DNA of 64,000 nt from Symsagittifera roscoffensis (GCF_963678635.1 NC_087064.1:82699847-82763846); one strand, 5' to 3'. Shown: positions 51,101 to 61,013, numbered from the stretch's first letter. Notes: generated by a model from the sequence alone, not told the origin. Made by a program: numbers and translations.

Positions 51101-53622
51101 ATTATCCTTGCCCCGATTTTCGATATGCCAAAAGGCTTACCTGTCACCATTTTCACAGTATTGCAATTCCCGGTCTTTGTTGAGCCCGGTACAGCCTCTG
51201 GTATTTGTTTCGATCCGGTTAATGCTTCGTTAAAATTCTGTCTTTCTATCTCCAGCTTTAGTCGTTGCTCTATTTCTTTCGCAGCCAGATCCTGTTTCAC
51301 TTTGGCAATTGCTTCCGTGGCCGCTTTCTCATAATTTATCTCTAGAGAGTTCCCTGCCGCGGATTCTATGGCATCATTAACATGTGATACAGCTTTCACT
51401 GTCTTCGTCGGCAATTCCGTGCTTGGTGCTCCTAAGTTCCTCGATTCAAATTCGTTTTGCCTGTTCCGCTGATTCTGCACCGCCGCTAATGCCAACTTAT
51501 GTTTAGGGTGACTCTGGTCCTTGACCGCTTCCCAGAACAAGGTACAATCCATTCGGAAGTGCCCCTCCTGGTTACAGAAGAAGCATCTTGCGCCTATCTT
51601 GATGATTAAGCCACTATAGTACTCGTGTTCCTCCATCTGGCTCATGTCCTCCTCATCTGGTGCATATCCTAGACTCTTCATGCCTTGTTTGTATGTTGTG
51701 CAGTCAGCCACGTGGTGATCCGCCGACCCGCAGTTCGCGCATGATCTGCGCTTGTCCATGTCATCTCTAGGTTTGTACCATGACGACCTCTGCGGTTGAC
51801 TTCCCCCTTGCGTGTTCCTGTTTTCTGAATACGAGTATTTCTTGGGTTTCATCAGCATGTATTCCCTTGATTTCTGTCTCATTTCTTCTGGGGTTGGTGC
51901 GCTGTCTTTCGACAATGTGTAGTATGTTGCTAACATTGTCCTTAAGTCGTCACTTTTTACCCCATCAATGAACTTCGAGGCAATGCTAAAGTTTCTTCTG
52001 TTTGTCGACTCCTCTGGGTCACTCCTTCTTCTCAAGCTCTCGAGATCATCTAGGAACCGATCTATTGACTCGTCGTCCCTCTGCCTTCTCTTTTCAAATC
52101 GCATCATCGCTTGGTGACCCTTCATGCCTGACCCGAATCGATTCAGCAATATCTCGAAGATCTTGTCCGCGGTATCGCGTTCTTCTTCTTTCTTCGCAAC
52201 CACGCATTTTAATGCTGTGCCTTCTAAATTGCTGAGTATGGCTGTGCATGCTTGTCTTTCATCGTTCAAGTTGTCTTGCTCTAGATGTAATCTCATCACT
52301 TCCACCCACGTGTCAATGCATCCATCTGAGTCGTCTTTGAATTCTTTTGGCTTCTTGAATGTTTTTCTTGATTTCCCATCTCTCCTATCGCTCGAGTTAG
52401 TGTTCCTCGTGGCGAAGGCCTCTAGAGTCCTGTTCATCATCTCCCAAGTGTTTGCCCATGTCATAGCATCCGGACCTGCGTTGCTGTTAGCTGTTGAGTC
52501 CCCCGGACCAGTCGTTGTACTTGACATTCCATTCTTCATGATTGTTTTAGCAGCTGTTGGTGCTATGCTCACCGTATCCCGGGTTAAGGGCAACGGTGTC
52601 GATTGCCGTTTGTTCCTTTGTGGTTCCACAAAGTCAACTCTGGTGCCTTGCGTGCGATCCGCTGCCGGTCTTTCTTGTGAGGTAGAATTACTCAAGATTG
52701 CATCCAATTTCGCCTGTATTGCACACGAACTCTCGGCCTGATTTTTGCTCATTGTGTCCATTCTCTTTTCCAGGCTACCTAATTGGCTGTTGACATCATC
52801 ATATCGGTTTTTTAACTGTTGCAAATCTTTTTTGATGTTCTTATCTCGTTCTTCATTGGTGGTTTCTACATTATCTGACATCTCCTTGAGTCTCTCTTCT
52901 GTTGCCTTGGCCAGGTTAAAATAACTATCCAGATACTCGTTTTTGTTGTATCTTAATTCTTTTCTTATCACTTCTCTGTCCTCTTCGCTGTGCTTCAGCT
53001 TTTTGTCGATCTGATTCAGTTTCGCCATCAAGTCACCTAGCTCAAGAGTAGCCTCTTCATGGTCAGCCGTCGGTCTTTCTTCGGCCGTCGCTTCTGCTCT
53101 AGTTTGCTCCTCTCTAGGATTGGCTTCTGTCGTCTTCGTGCTCACTGTTCCAAATGTTCGTGCTCTTTCAGCTTTTGGTTCTTCAGTCATGTTCTCTTTC
53201 GTTTTTATTCCGACCATCATCGCCAACCTTTCTGTAAAAGATGTCGTTTTTACTTGAGAGTCTTCTTTCACCGTTTCTTCGGTGTTGCCTATTGCATCTT
53301 CCACGTTGTCTATTGGTGAGAATTCTATGGGTTTCGAGTTTGGTTCTTCTGCATTGGGCATTGGAGTTGACTCCGTCGCTATTTTCCTTGTTTCATCAAC
53401 ACTTTGATCAGGTGTCTCTAGATCAATCTCGATGGTGGGTTCTACTCGTTCCCCTTCCATGCCCTCTCTTGCTCTCTCCGTTGTACTCCTTGTGCTGACC
53501 ATGTTAACTGAAAAGTTCTTCTTTGTTATCTTTGGGCCCATTGATGTTGTTTTGCGTAGCGACGAATTATACTTTGCTTCGGTAGGTCTTTTTTCAGCTA
53601 CCGGTACCCTGCTCCGCCTCAT
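48187..53622 (-). CDS. Copy B Gag-Pol (Gag, protease, RNase H); RT core deleted
   Basis: A 1811-codon open frame. Residues 190-310 form a coiled coil. About 395-560 is a retrotransposon gag domain (DGCIDTWVEVMRLHLEQ, RFEKRRQRDDESIDRFLDDL). There are two CCHC knuckles near 627 and 677 (CANCGSADHHVADC; CFFCNQEGHFRMDC). The aspartic protease active site LLDTGAVLSVIP is near 986, with LGRDFIRNFDV after it. At residue about 1338 the RT N-terminal segment (SDACRKEIE) joins directly to TQLMSFLGFANYYREF. About 200 residues, including the YVDD box present in copy A, are missing without loss of frame. RNase H follows with Asp, Glu, Asp and a final Asp (VLDTDAS, KAEMFAV, RVDNRAL, KHQNADSL). The frame ends with TGA at 48187. 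Confidence 0.92.
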   Translation of the reverse strand: MRRSRVPVAEKRPTEAKYNSSLRKTTSMGPKITKKNFSVNMVSTRSTTERAREGMEGERVEPTIEIDLETPDQSVDETRKIATESTPMPNAEEPNSKPIEFSPIDNVEDAIGNTEETVKEDSQVKTTSFTERLAMMVGIKTKENMTEEPKAERARTFGTVSTKTTEANPREEQTRAEATAEERPTADHEEATLELGDLMAKLNQIDKKLKHSEEDREVIRKELRYNKNEYLDSYFNLAKATEERLKEMSDNVETTNEERDKNIKKDLQQLKNRYDDVNSQLGSLEKRMDTMSKNQAESSCAIQAKLDAILSNSTSQERPAADRTQGTRVDFVEPQRNKRQSTPLPLTRDTVSIAPTAAKTIMKNGMSSTTTGPGDSTANSNAGPDAMTWANTWEMMNRTLEAFATRNTNSSDRRDGKSRKTFKKPKEFKDDSDGCIDTWVEVMRLHLEQDNLNDERQACTAILSNLEGTALKCVVAKKEEERDTADKIFEILLNRFGSGMKGHQAMMRFEKRRQRDDESIDRFLDDLESLRRRSDPEESTNRRNFSIASKFIDGVKSDDLRTMLATYYTLSKDSAPTPEEMRQKSREYMLMKPKKYSYSENRNTQGGSQPQRSSWYKPRDDMDKRRSCANCGSADHHVADCTTYKQGMKSLGYAPDEEDMSQMEEHEYYSGLIIKIGARCFFCNQEGHFRMDCTLFWEAVKDQSHPKHKLALAAVQNQRNRQNEFESRNLGAPSTELPTKTVKAVSHVNDAIESAAGNSLEINYEKAATEAIAKVKQDLAAKEIEQRLKLEIERQNFNEALTGSKQIPEAVPGSTKTGNCNTVKMVTGKPFGISKIGARIMSIITVGGHEVTRNLSEPSDQTIMHIDVYADYLSGISPQTTSRALRALLMRGGSKSVRVDSRYTEAYGPHEVMLNIDGINIYTKTMITCDEDLIGQIYVGKEELKVRSIGHCAMLEEDAMHIGTEADVTGHVLDISGKKTQLRGLLDTGAVLSVIPIETWEKMGFDKGDLIDSRIRLSAANKGALRVLGRTPIIALNLGERNLWMSFIVVENLDESDQFILGRDFIRNFDVTIDLNNAMFRIRNPDRRYAIKPVNLIMANENKAPVFLSRRVRLKANEAAIVSLRMKNYNELSDNKQVCIVPNPNSQSAAVLGRSFSITKSGLCVSVLLNTLDIPITIQRRRKLGYALPVKFRYETIENSKQNEVVDCPNHRDKICILRRLQKIKDSSGLIKSLKSETDDGLSSCSNFPERPTLDEMQNEKPVLPEIEHLRGKLKDEQLEAIKEVLERNEEVFSRHKADIGCCNFVEHEIELEENAVPHREGARRMTPHKSDACRKEIETQLMSFLGFANYYREFIKGYADKVYPMQQLMRHKGKKFTWNNAAEESFQRIKKELCEAPVLGMPTEKGMYVLDTDASVVAISGILHQEQEWNGKTVLRPIAYGSKVLSDTEMKYGAPKAEMFAVVTFVEKYRAYLGSEPFKLRVDNRALSWLKTYSMDQSYIGRWIVRLDGYNMIIEHRTRDKHQNADSLSKKTEFYERQEQREADRPEIKDGFSFMNKETYDSLPLTRWLDKSGKPIEDHPELPKEPPEKTILRKSKRIPIEIILKSKIVKETLKAKGYDLSQVEAGTAQIDDDLMRLLEKLSDDKPVIQEKGQEKPEFTILRRKETVNDTDSSRGSVTDSKDVVRSLVDKIPEDILEQTKVRKKKVTFKEDTEHLGLGQESGECSRFTEEGTGEGKLSGEREGWDEDSDESSENQDSLCMILAEEKTRHHDRELQTDPSSGTYNMDIQEMRGGEELEKMAVARKPFRELS

Positions 53623-54019
53623 TATTTCTATTTACAATTGCTCTTATTTACAATTTTACTATATACACAATCCTATTCTAAGAATAAAATCTTTCGAGAA
53701 AAAAAAATTTCTTAAAAAAAAAAAATATATATATACAACGTGGTGAAAACCTTGTTTCAGTTCTCTTTATTAACTTTTCGAGAAACTTTCCTTATTTGTG
53801 GTCCCAACCGTACCTGGTTCCAATTAGTCTTGTTCTATCTTAATTCTGTCTTTAAACACTTCTTGTAATTTTACTTCAATTTTTATACTGTCCCAAGACT
53901 TCCAATTGCCGTCCCTACTCTTCTTTGTACCATCCCAGGCTTCTTTCTCCTGTCCCAAGACTGTTCGGTACCGTCCCAGTACTTTCCGGCGGTGCCCCAA
54001 GACTCTTGTCCAAGACTAC

Positions 54020-54545
54020 TGTCCCAAGGCTAGTGTCCCAAGACTACTGTCCCAAGACTAGTGTCCCAAGACTAGTGTCCCAAGACTAGTGTCCCAAAAC
54101 TACTGTCCCAAGACCCTTGTCCCAAGACTCTTGTCCCAAGACCCTGTCCCAAGACCCTGTCCCAAGACCCTGTCCCAAGACCCTTGTCCCAAGACCCTGT
54201 CCCAAGACCTTGTCCCAAGACCCTGTCCCAAGACCTTGTCCCAAGACCCTGTCCCAAGACCTTGTCCCAAGACCCTGTCCCAAGACCCTTGTCCCAAGAC
54301 CTTGTCCCAAGACCCCGTCCCAAGACCTTGTCCCAAGACCCCGTCCCAAGACCTTGTCCCAAGACCCTGTCCCAAGACCCTGTCCCAAGACCCTTGTCCC
54401 AAGACCTTGTCCCAAGACCTTGTCCCAAGACCCTGTCCCAAGACCCTTGTCCCAAGACCCTGTCCCAAGACCCTGTCCCAAGACCACTGTCCCAAGACTG
54501 TACTGTCCCAAGACTGTCCCCAGACTGTTCTGTCCTAAGACTTCT
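54020..54545. repeat. GTCCCAAGACC minisatellite in the copy B leader
   Basis: Dozens of units of GTCCCAAGACCCT or GTCCCAAGACCTT (13 bp) with length variants of 15 bp (CCCTTGTCCCAAGA). Looser related units extend from about 53890. The mixed unit length scrambles phase, so frames of 130-190 codons appear on both strands. Confidence 0.95.
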
Positions 54546-55437
54546 TCGGCACTGTCCCAAGACTGTTGACAAGTGTCTGGGTGGTGGGACTTCTTTCCTC
54601 TTCGTTATGGGGACTTGTTGATTCGCCGTACCTTGTACCACCACTCAAGCTCTAGTAAAATTTTCCCAAAATCCTCTCTTAAAAGCCAAATGCTGACCCC
54701 CATTTTTCTTATTTCTCTTTTTGGCTACCTCTATTTTAATGTTCCAAGTAACTTGAGACCAAAACCTGTGCGCAGGTATCTTGTGATCACCTGTTCGTAC
54801 AAAATTTTAACACAAATCCTCACCAAAATGCAACAAAAATCTAAGCAAGAAAAAATAATAAAAACAGAAAGATGAGCCCACCTAAAATTTAAAGGTGACA
54901 AATGTCTACCTCCTATCTAAAAAAAATGTCTGGTACCTAATTGTCACGCGTTTCCTTCCCCCCTGCTAGCGATCTTATGGGATATTACAAAAACTGTCTA
55001 TGTCCCTTCCCCCCTACCAATCCGACCAGGGTACCTTCCTTAACTCGGGTTCAAATTTCGATATCCACCTAATATTACCAACGCGTGTTAATGTCTAATG
55101 TAACTAAGTCAACGATGTCGACTAGTTGATTACTCTAATTTCCCCCTTTTTACAATTTACAACCGCCAACCTCTAACTTAACCAGCCCCCCTTCTAACCT
55201 CCCCCCTTTTTAGCCCCCCTTCTTAAGCCTAAAATTACCTTAAGCGCCGGGTGCTAAACCTCTCAAGAGAAAACCGTAGACCTGTCTCCAGGCCTGCTCA
55301 AGTAAAACCGTTCCTCAAAACCGGGGGATGTCGCTTATCCTATTTTACACTTATCTCCTATAATGTAATGTGGATTTTAACGATACCCGTTCTGCCCAAC
55401 TTGAGAACTCGAGAATTGCCAAATCCTTCTTGGCTGC

Positions 55438-55620
55438 TTTCCCACTCGACTGGTCACCTGTTCCAGTCCAGTCTCCTATTGGTTCAGCTCAAGTGCTCCT
55501 GAACCACTTTCCCACTCGGCTGGTCACCTCTTCCAGTCAAGTCTCCTATTGGTTCAGCTCAAGTGCTCCTGAACCACTTTCCCACTCGGCTGGTCACCTC
55601 TTCCAGTCAAGTCTCCTTGT
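55438..55620. repeat. 70-bp tandem repeat, 2.6 copies, in the copy B leader
   Basis: Units at 55438-55507 and 55508-55577 and a partial one from 55578. The unit begins TTTCCCACTCGGCTGGTCAC and contains CTATTGGTTCAGCTCAAG. The second unit and the start of the third are almost identical. Confidence 0.9.
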
Positions 55621-56067
55621 TGTCCAGCTAAGTTCCAAGCTATCTAAAAACCCTTGACAACGCCCCACACTCGGGCTCTTTATTGAGGTTACTGGGTTAA
55701 ATTGCTAGGTTGATCGAAACGATCGAACTTGTAAAACAGTATGGGTATACTATTTAATTAATATAAAGGTTTGATCCAACTAATCTGGTGTCAAAGTCAC
55801 TGTCTTTTTTCGTTTTATGGTTTTTGTTTCGCTTTTTTGTCTTTTTGCTCGTGTTTTTGTTCCCCTAGTTGCCCCCCTTTACTCGGTTAGCTAAACCTCG
55901 TTCGGAGAGCGTACCAGGAAGTTTTCTTGAGTTTTCTTAAAAAGCTATCACGGTACAACCGGAAGGTTTGCACGTTCCTGTCGAACCGTACCGCCGGTAC
56001 TCTAGAATGGGCATTCAGCCCGAAGCTGTCTCAAGTGGGTTCGACTCCGTAGTCTTGATGTCGTAAA

Positions 56068-56082
56068 CACCCAGGAGCGCCA
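56068..56082 (-). promoter_or_regulatory. Putative primer-binding site, copy B
   Basis: On the minus strand TGGCGCTCCTGGGTG, starting with TGG (complement of tRNA CCA), 11 bases after the 5' LTR end. The identical 15 bases occur at the same place after the copy A LTR (57136-57150) although surrounding sequence has diverged. The tRNA species was not identified. Confidence 0.6.
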
Positions 56083-56093
56083 TAAAAACACTA

Positions 56094-56977
56094 TGTAACA
56101 TTCGTCTACTGCAGTCACACATGAGGCTTAAGAAAAATAGGCCCTATAACCACTGGCTCAAGGGTCAGGGACACTATCTCTTGTGTTTTTCTACCTCAAG
56201 AACGGTCGGAGCCAGTTCGGTTCGTTTGTGACATGAGACTACGACCCGTTACAGCTTAAAGGCTACTACTAAAATATCCCCCCACTCTAGAATTAGAAAC
56301 GTCCCCATACTTAGGTCTCTAGATACCCAAAATACATGAACGCCGTTAAAAACCGGGTTGGAACAATCTGTTAAGTTACTTTTTATTAGACAGTGTAACT
56401 TTGATCCATTTCAGATGGATCAACCCAAAACTCGCCTTACCTCAACATAACAATCATAAAACACACTCTAGAAATTTAAATTAGTACTCACATTGTAGCA
56501 CACTCAAGAAGGGGAAGTACTTCAGTCGGTAATTAACTCAAGAATTAAATAATGTAACTAAATGAGTTTTAATGTTTATCAGTTTCAATAACGAGGACAA
56601 GTCTTAACTCTAGGATATAGTTTCTCGTGAACCATTGGGACACTCAAGTTGTCCACCTTTCCGTCGAAGGTTCACTCTGGTCCAGCTCAAATAATCGTTC
56701 TCTCGGGAATACTCTGTCTTCTATTTCAGATGGGACAGCTCTACTCTTGTTCACTATGATGGAAATTGCGAATAGCAATTTCCTACCGATTTCTCTTGCA
56801 ACTTTCCCGCGTTTTTCACTCGAACGTTCTGACTTCTCTCTTCTGATCTCCAGTTATCGCGAGAAAATCGTGCATGACAGGTTCCATTCGAAATTTAGAA
56901 AAATTAAATTTCACTCCAAAATCAAGTGTTTTATGCTTCTCTCAAGGTCAAACTTCCGAATATGACCGACTGGCACA
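56094..56977 (-). repeat. 5' LTR of copy B
   Basis: 884 bp, TG...CA on the minus strand, nearly identical to 34771-35654. Differences seen include a C/T in the first 130 bases, ATTT/AATC in the middle, and single changes near the right end. Promoter elements were not resolved. Confidence 0.95.
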
Positions 56978-57162
56978 GTTAAAAAGCTTTTCACGGTAAT
57001 CCGGAAGGCTTCCGCGTTCCGAACTACCCTTCCGCTTCCGGCGGTTTAGGCCTATTAAGGGCATTAATTTGAGCATCCGCTCGGCGCGGAGTGCTCGTTA
57101 ACGGTTCTGCCGGTCATGATGTTAAAAAAGAATAACACCCAGGAGCGCCATAAAAACATCTA
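56978..57162 (-). other. Copy A leader (upstream portion) with primer-binding site at 57136-57150
   Basis: It aligns with 55920-56093 of copy B: the same primer site, then a diverged stretch ending in a shared CCTTCCGG ... ACCGTGA ... AGCTTTTTAA segment on the minus strand. The alignment continues across copy B at 34770, showing that copy B interrupted this leader. Confidence 0.8.
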
Positions 57163-58063
57163 TGTAACATTCGCCCGGAAGATACATATCGACGGAAAAC
57201 AAAGCTAGGTCCTAAGACAACTGGCCAACGTCTAAACAGAGCTTTACATGTTTTTCACCGTCTACCAAAGCCAGTTCTTTTGGTGGTCTTTCTAACATCG
57301 GGTCGACAAAAACGTTACTGTTCTCCGGCTTCGACCAGAACGCTCAAATTAACTTAATTACATGCAAAATCAGTGAGCTCATGGCTGGGTCTCAGTATCC
57401 CCACACTCCGAGATCACTCCTAAAATCAGGGCTACTACTACTTCTTGAATTATTATTGTTTGGTTCAGTAGATAAAAATCATCGTCTCCATCGAAGATGG
57501 ATCAACCCTTTCCCCTAACTCCTAGCTTCTCATCCTAGGAAAATGAATTCAGATGTTAATCAAATTCAATTCAGGACATAACAGGGAAGCAAAAAGTTTA
57601 TATAAAATGCTATGAGTTTCAGTCCCGAGACCCCTCCGGATTCTTGAATCCGGGGAAATAAGACCTCTATTTTCCTTCCGGAAGGCTGTCTTCTACCCTT
57701 CACCGTTGTTCGCAACGGCCTTGCAACTATTGTAGCGACACAATAGTTGCAACTCGGAACGGTCTCTGCTATTTCTGCTCGTCTCAAATTCCGATTCTAA
57801 GTTTTTCCGTTGTTATCGGCGCCGCAACTGTTGTTGTTGTGTTTCATTTCGGTTTTTCTGCCAAAATGGCCGTTTCTGACGTTTCTCAGAAACATGACGT
57901 CATACTTCGAAAATTTAAAAATTTGAAACACCAGAATATTCTAGCCTTCGCAGTTTGGCCAATCGTTCCAATAACACTGCTAATGCTTCAAAACTGCTAA
58001 TTCGGAAGGTTAGCTGCTAAAATTTCGAATCTACATTTTCGTCCATTCTGGTCGAATGTCACA
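57163..58063 (-). repeat. Probable 5' LTR of copy A
   Basis: It begins on the plus strand with the same TGTAACATTCG as the copy B LTR and is preceded by the same primer site. It keeps a GATGGATCAACCC block and a GAATGTCACA-like end. Length about 901 bp is close to 884 bp. It is otherwise strongly diverged from the copy B LTR. The partner LTR is outside the window, so the far end is inferred. Confidence 0.6.
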
Positions 58064-58227
58064 AATGGTGTTGTTCACCACGTCGTGCCACACAACCACT
58101 TTTTTCTCCTTCAGTGGACTGTCTTCCAGGAATCGTCGGAGGTTCTTTCTTTGGTTCAGCAAGTTGTTATTAACGAAATCATTATGAGATAGAATTTTGA
58201 AGGAAATCGTTTTTTAAGGTTTCGAAT

Positions 58228-59140
58228 ATGACTGATGAAACTTCTAAAATATCGCGTGTTTTACAACAGTGGTATCAATGTGACTACAGAAGCATCGCTG
58301 CTTCAAACTGGGAAATTAAAGTTGTTGATGGTTTTAAACATTTCATGAACAGATCTCAACTGGACGGTGATGGTTTGTACACGTGGAAGACAACAATTAA
58401 AGGAAAAGCCGCTTTTATTATTGTTACCTACCATTTTCCGAGTCTCCTGGGAATGGAGACAGTTAAGCTTTCTTCAGGTAAGTAGTTCATTTACTTCAGA
58501 CGATATTTTTCAGCCGGATTGAGCAAAGGCTCTTCGTTTAGTTCAACTGGATTGTATCAGGAGTTCTGTGACCGAATCATTTGGGAAGGATGTAGAAGAG
58601 CAGTTTCTCGAAAAATTTGTAGATAAAGCGCTGATTGACTTTTTTCGTCCCCTCTATGAATCGAGAACGAGAAACGACGAGAGATCATTATTTGAGAAAG
58701 TTGAATCAACACTATCGGCGATGGAAAAAATTGGTAAGTTATGGTTGCGCCGAGTATTTATGTATAGGTTTGAAAATATCTGATGTATAATATAATTGAG
58801 GTTCTGCTAATCGAATTGGACTTATCATCTAACGCCAATTTCAGATGTTCTACAGCAGTTAATGGATATTCAGTCTTCAAACGAAAAGGAAATTCAACAA
58901 CAGCGCAATAAACAAATCGCCAAAAAAGAGGAGCCGTTTACAAAGAATCAAACTGACTCCGTTCAGTTTACGAATAAAAATCCAGAAAACTATCCAGCTG
59001 AATTTCCAAGCTTGAGAGGAAGCGATCAAGAAGTATTGTCTCAGCCTGCCAAAAATAATCAGAATGCAGCTGCCAAAAAGCAAGTAGGTAGACAAAAAAT
59101 TGAGAAATTGCATACAACAGGCAGCTGCCTGAGCAATTAA
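58228..59140 (+). CDS. Host-type three-exon gene of unknown function
   Basis: Model: exon 1 58228-58477, exon 2 58524-58733, exon 3 58845-59140, about 251 residues. Both donors read G|GTAAGT. The second acceptor is TTTCAG. The TTTTTCAG at 58513 would lead quickly to a stop; an AG ten bases later (58523) keeps the frame through all three exons, so I chose it, with caution. The protein starts TDETSKISRVLQQWYQCDYR. It has a mixed N-terminal domain, a helical middle (EEQFLEKFVDKALIDFF) and a Lys/Gln/Asn-rich disordered end. No family is recognised. It begins 165 bp from the copy A LTR. TTTTTTAAG before the ATG could be a trans-splice acceptor. Confidence 0.6.
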
Positions 59141-60351
59141 AAATAGAATCCAAAATTTTTGAGATTGTTTTTAAGCTCCGCGTAAATTTGACGACGCTTC
59201 AATGTCATTCTTCTGAGGGTTAACTTGGACAGTTGCATGAGTTCTCATCAATTAAAGATCACAATTCTCAACAGCCAAAAAGCTTTTGATCGATCTTATT
59301 TACATAGGACAGTCAATGGCAGGAAATATAATAAAAATAATTTACTAATTACAGAAATTTTTCATCATCAGTGAAAATTTAATTACTGATTTTTCTAATC
59401 TTGCCTCTGCAATATTCTTTTAACATGTGAAATAATCTTGGTCCTCAATCAGTTAGATTTTATTCACAACCTTGTAAAAGCAGTTATTACTACAGCAAGT
59501 GGTGTTGTGATTGATGGAAAGAAAAAACCAAACATTCAAAACTTGCAATTCAGAAATTCAGGTTTATATAAACATAGGAATCAACGAACTAAGGAAAAGT
59601 GTGTGCCTACTTCGCTCGAAGTTTCAAAAAAAACTGAGATTCAATGTCTTTAGTTTGTAGCTTGAGGTGTTTTTATGAGGCAGAGATGATTCTGTTTCAT
59701 TCAAGTGAGATGATTCTGTTTCATTCAAATGCGATGATTCTGTTTCATGAAAACGCATCAACTGATACTTTTGACTGTGTAATCATCCGTATTGCTAGCG
59801 AATGAAAGAAGCTTCTAAAAACTTGTTCAATGCTTGCCGAACAAGTACGTCCTATTGAAAGCCTAAGGATATCCTCAATTTCATTCCTCTGAAAACTTCA
59901 ACAAGGGGACTGCAATAAAAAACAAGAGAAGTTGGTTGCTGTGCAAGTTGCACCGAAAATTAATGAAAAAAGACGAAACATTTTTTCCCTCAGAATGTGA
60001 GTTTTTTCCGTGGTGTGTTGATTCGAACTAGACGAAACGTTAGAACATAAATAAGTTAGGCAGTATGTACAACAGTTGCATTGAAAAAAAATAATAATTA
60101 TAAAATTTTAAATTAAAAAATTTTTTTTTTACGTTTGCGATTACAGGGTGGCCTCGGTATCAGTGCGGCCAGTGTTGACAAAGCCAATTCAGTACGAAGC
60201 GTGATCTGTCAGTGCCATATCATAAGCCAGTAAAGGAATGTCAGTGCATGAGCAGCTCTGAGATGAAGAAATTATTTAGGTTAAAAAAAATTGGGCCAAT
60301 GAAAAAAGTTGGGTCGCTAAGCCAAAAAATGCTATTTTTTCAAAAAAATTC
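59141..60351. other. AT-rich spacer; no gene seen
   Basis: No supported coding sequence. A 71-codon frame at 59438-59653 could be a stray exon (it lacks clear splice sites). Contains a short tandem repeat at 59683-59749. Confidence 0.4.
59683..59749. repeat. Three-copy short repeat (GATGATTCTGTTTCATTCAA)
   Basis: Three units of about 24 bp, GATGATTCTGTTTCATTCAA followed by RTGMGA-like bases; the third unit is shortened. Confidence 0.85.
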
Positions 60352-60863
60352 AGTGCCTGGGTTTTCTTTTATTTTCCTCAGCGCGAGTATCAATGCGTGC
60401 GCTTTCTCTGACGCTGTGGTCACCCTGGATTAGCAAGCGTTATCAAACCGGTCAATTGGTTCAAATAAAATCAAAAGTCAGACGGGAGTTCGCGCATGTG
60501 GCGAAGAGCTAACGCAAATAAAGACAAAAGACTTGTCTATAAAGACAAGGTCAATAGTCCGAATCTGGCCTGACCTGTTCTTTTTGTAAGCGGAAAATTG
60601 TCCGCTTATTGAAAAATCTTGGTCGGACTTCTGTTTGTCTGCTTTTTTGTCGGCTTAGTTGCCGCAGAAATGTTCGGTTTCTTTTCAGACTAGCAAGCTT
60701 GCGATGTTTAGTGTATTTGTACGAACCTTCTTTTTTTCTCACCTAACTCGCAAATAAATGGGTTCAATGAAGGTTCACTTATATGGAAATTTCACTGTAG
60801 CATTGGAAGTTGCACAGCATCTCGTCTCTGCTTTGTTTGTGGCTAGTGGTTGGCATTAACTAA

Positions 60864-60927
60864 GCGTCCGTGGTTAGAGCGTGAGACTCTCAATCTCTAG
60901 GTCGTAGGTTCAAATCCGAGACGTGGC
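60864..60927 (+). other. Degenerate tRNA-like element, unit 1
   Basis: Contains a perfect B box (GGTTCAAATCC) and an A-box-like TGGTTAGAGCG. The anticodon arm has stem GAGA/TCTC and a 7-base loop CTCTCAA, with T at the U33 position and CTC as anticodon (Glu-like). The T stem and acceptor are imperfect, so it is probably a pseudo-tRNA or SINE-type head, not a functional tRNA. Confidence 0.5.
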
Positions 60928-61013
60928 TGAATTTGGGCTAATTCGAGGCTTATTTTATTTATTTTTTCGTTTTGCACTTTATAGAGGTGGTTTTTGTCGT
61001 GTTCTGGCTAGTG

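Larger units (their letters stand above)
53623..56067 (-). other. Copy B 5' leader, repeat-rich and non-coding
   Basis: About 2.4 kb between primer site and gag. Contains a large minisatellite (54020-54545), a 70-bp triplicate (55438-55620), CCCCCCTTTTT-type tracts near 55140-55230, and T-rich stretches. Long apparent frames within the minisatellite exist in several phases and are repeat artefacts. Confidence 0.75.
34771..56977 (-). mobile_element. Copy B: young Ty3/gypsy-type LTR retroelement with an RT deletion (22,207 bp)
   Basis: Two 884-bp LTRs bound the element, which is read on the minus strand. The order is 5' LTR (56977-56094), primer site, a repeat-rich leader, gag-pol, integrase with macrodomain-like tail, ORF3, ORF4, ORF5, polypurine tract, 3' LTR. 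LTRs differ at about eight positions, so insertion was recent relative to copy A. The flanks are the two halves of the copy A leader. The direct flank repeat is only 3 bp (GTT), shorter than usual for this group. The RT core is missing, so it is probably non-autonomous. Confidence 0.93.
1..58063 (-). mobile_element. Copy A: old Ty3/gypsy-type LTR retroelement, interrupted twice
   Basis: All recognisable parts lie on the minus strand in the order LTR, leader, gag, protease, RT, RNase H, integrase, macrodomain-like tail, ORF3. Every part aligns with copy B at 34771-56977. Coding frames carry many stops, frameshifts and deletions, so it is a pseudo-element. It is split by a Polinton (1984-19717) and by copy B (34771-56977). 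Its left end, including the rest of ORF3 and the 3' LTR, is outside the window. The right boundary is inferred from the LTR of similar length and layout to copy B. The relationship to copy B is clear; the exact right end is not proven because the partner LTR cannot be seen. Confidence 0.85.

Noticed and set aside
54072-54644. Several overlapping frames of 130-190 codons on both strands
   Set aside because: They are produced by the GTCCCAAGACC minisatellite, which lacks stops in many phases; the peptides are purely periodic.
58478-58513. 36-bp intron ending at TTTTTCAG in the host-type gene
   Set aside because: It matches the nematode acceptor consensus, but the frame then hits a stop within 40 codons; the AG at 58523 keeps the frame. 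RNA data could reverse this choice.
60864-60927. Functional tRNA-Glu(CTC) gene
   Set aside because: The T stem has mismatches and the acceptor pairs over only about five bases, so it is better described as a tRNA-like relic.
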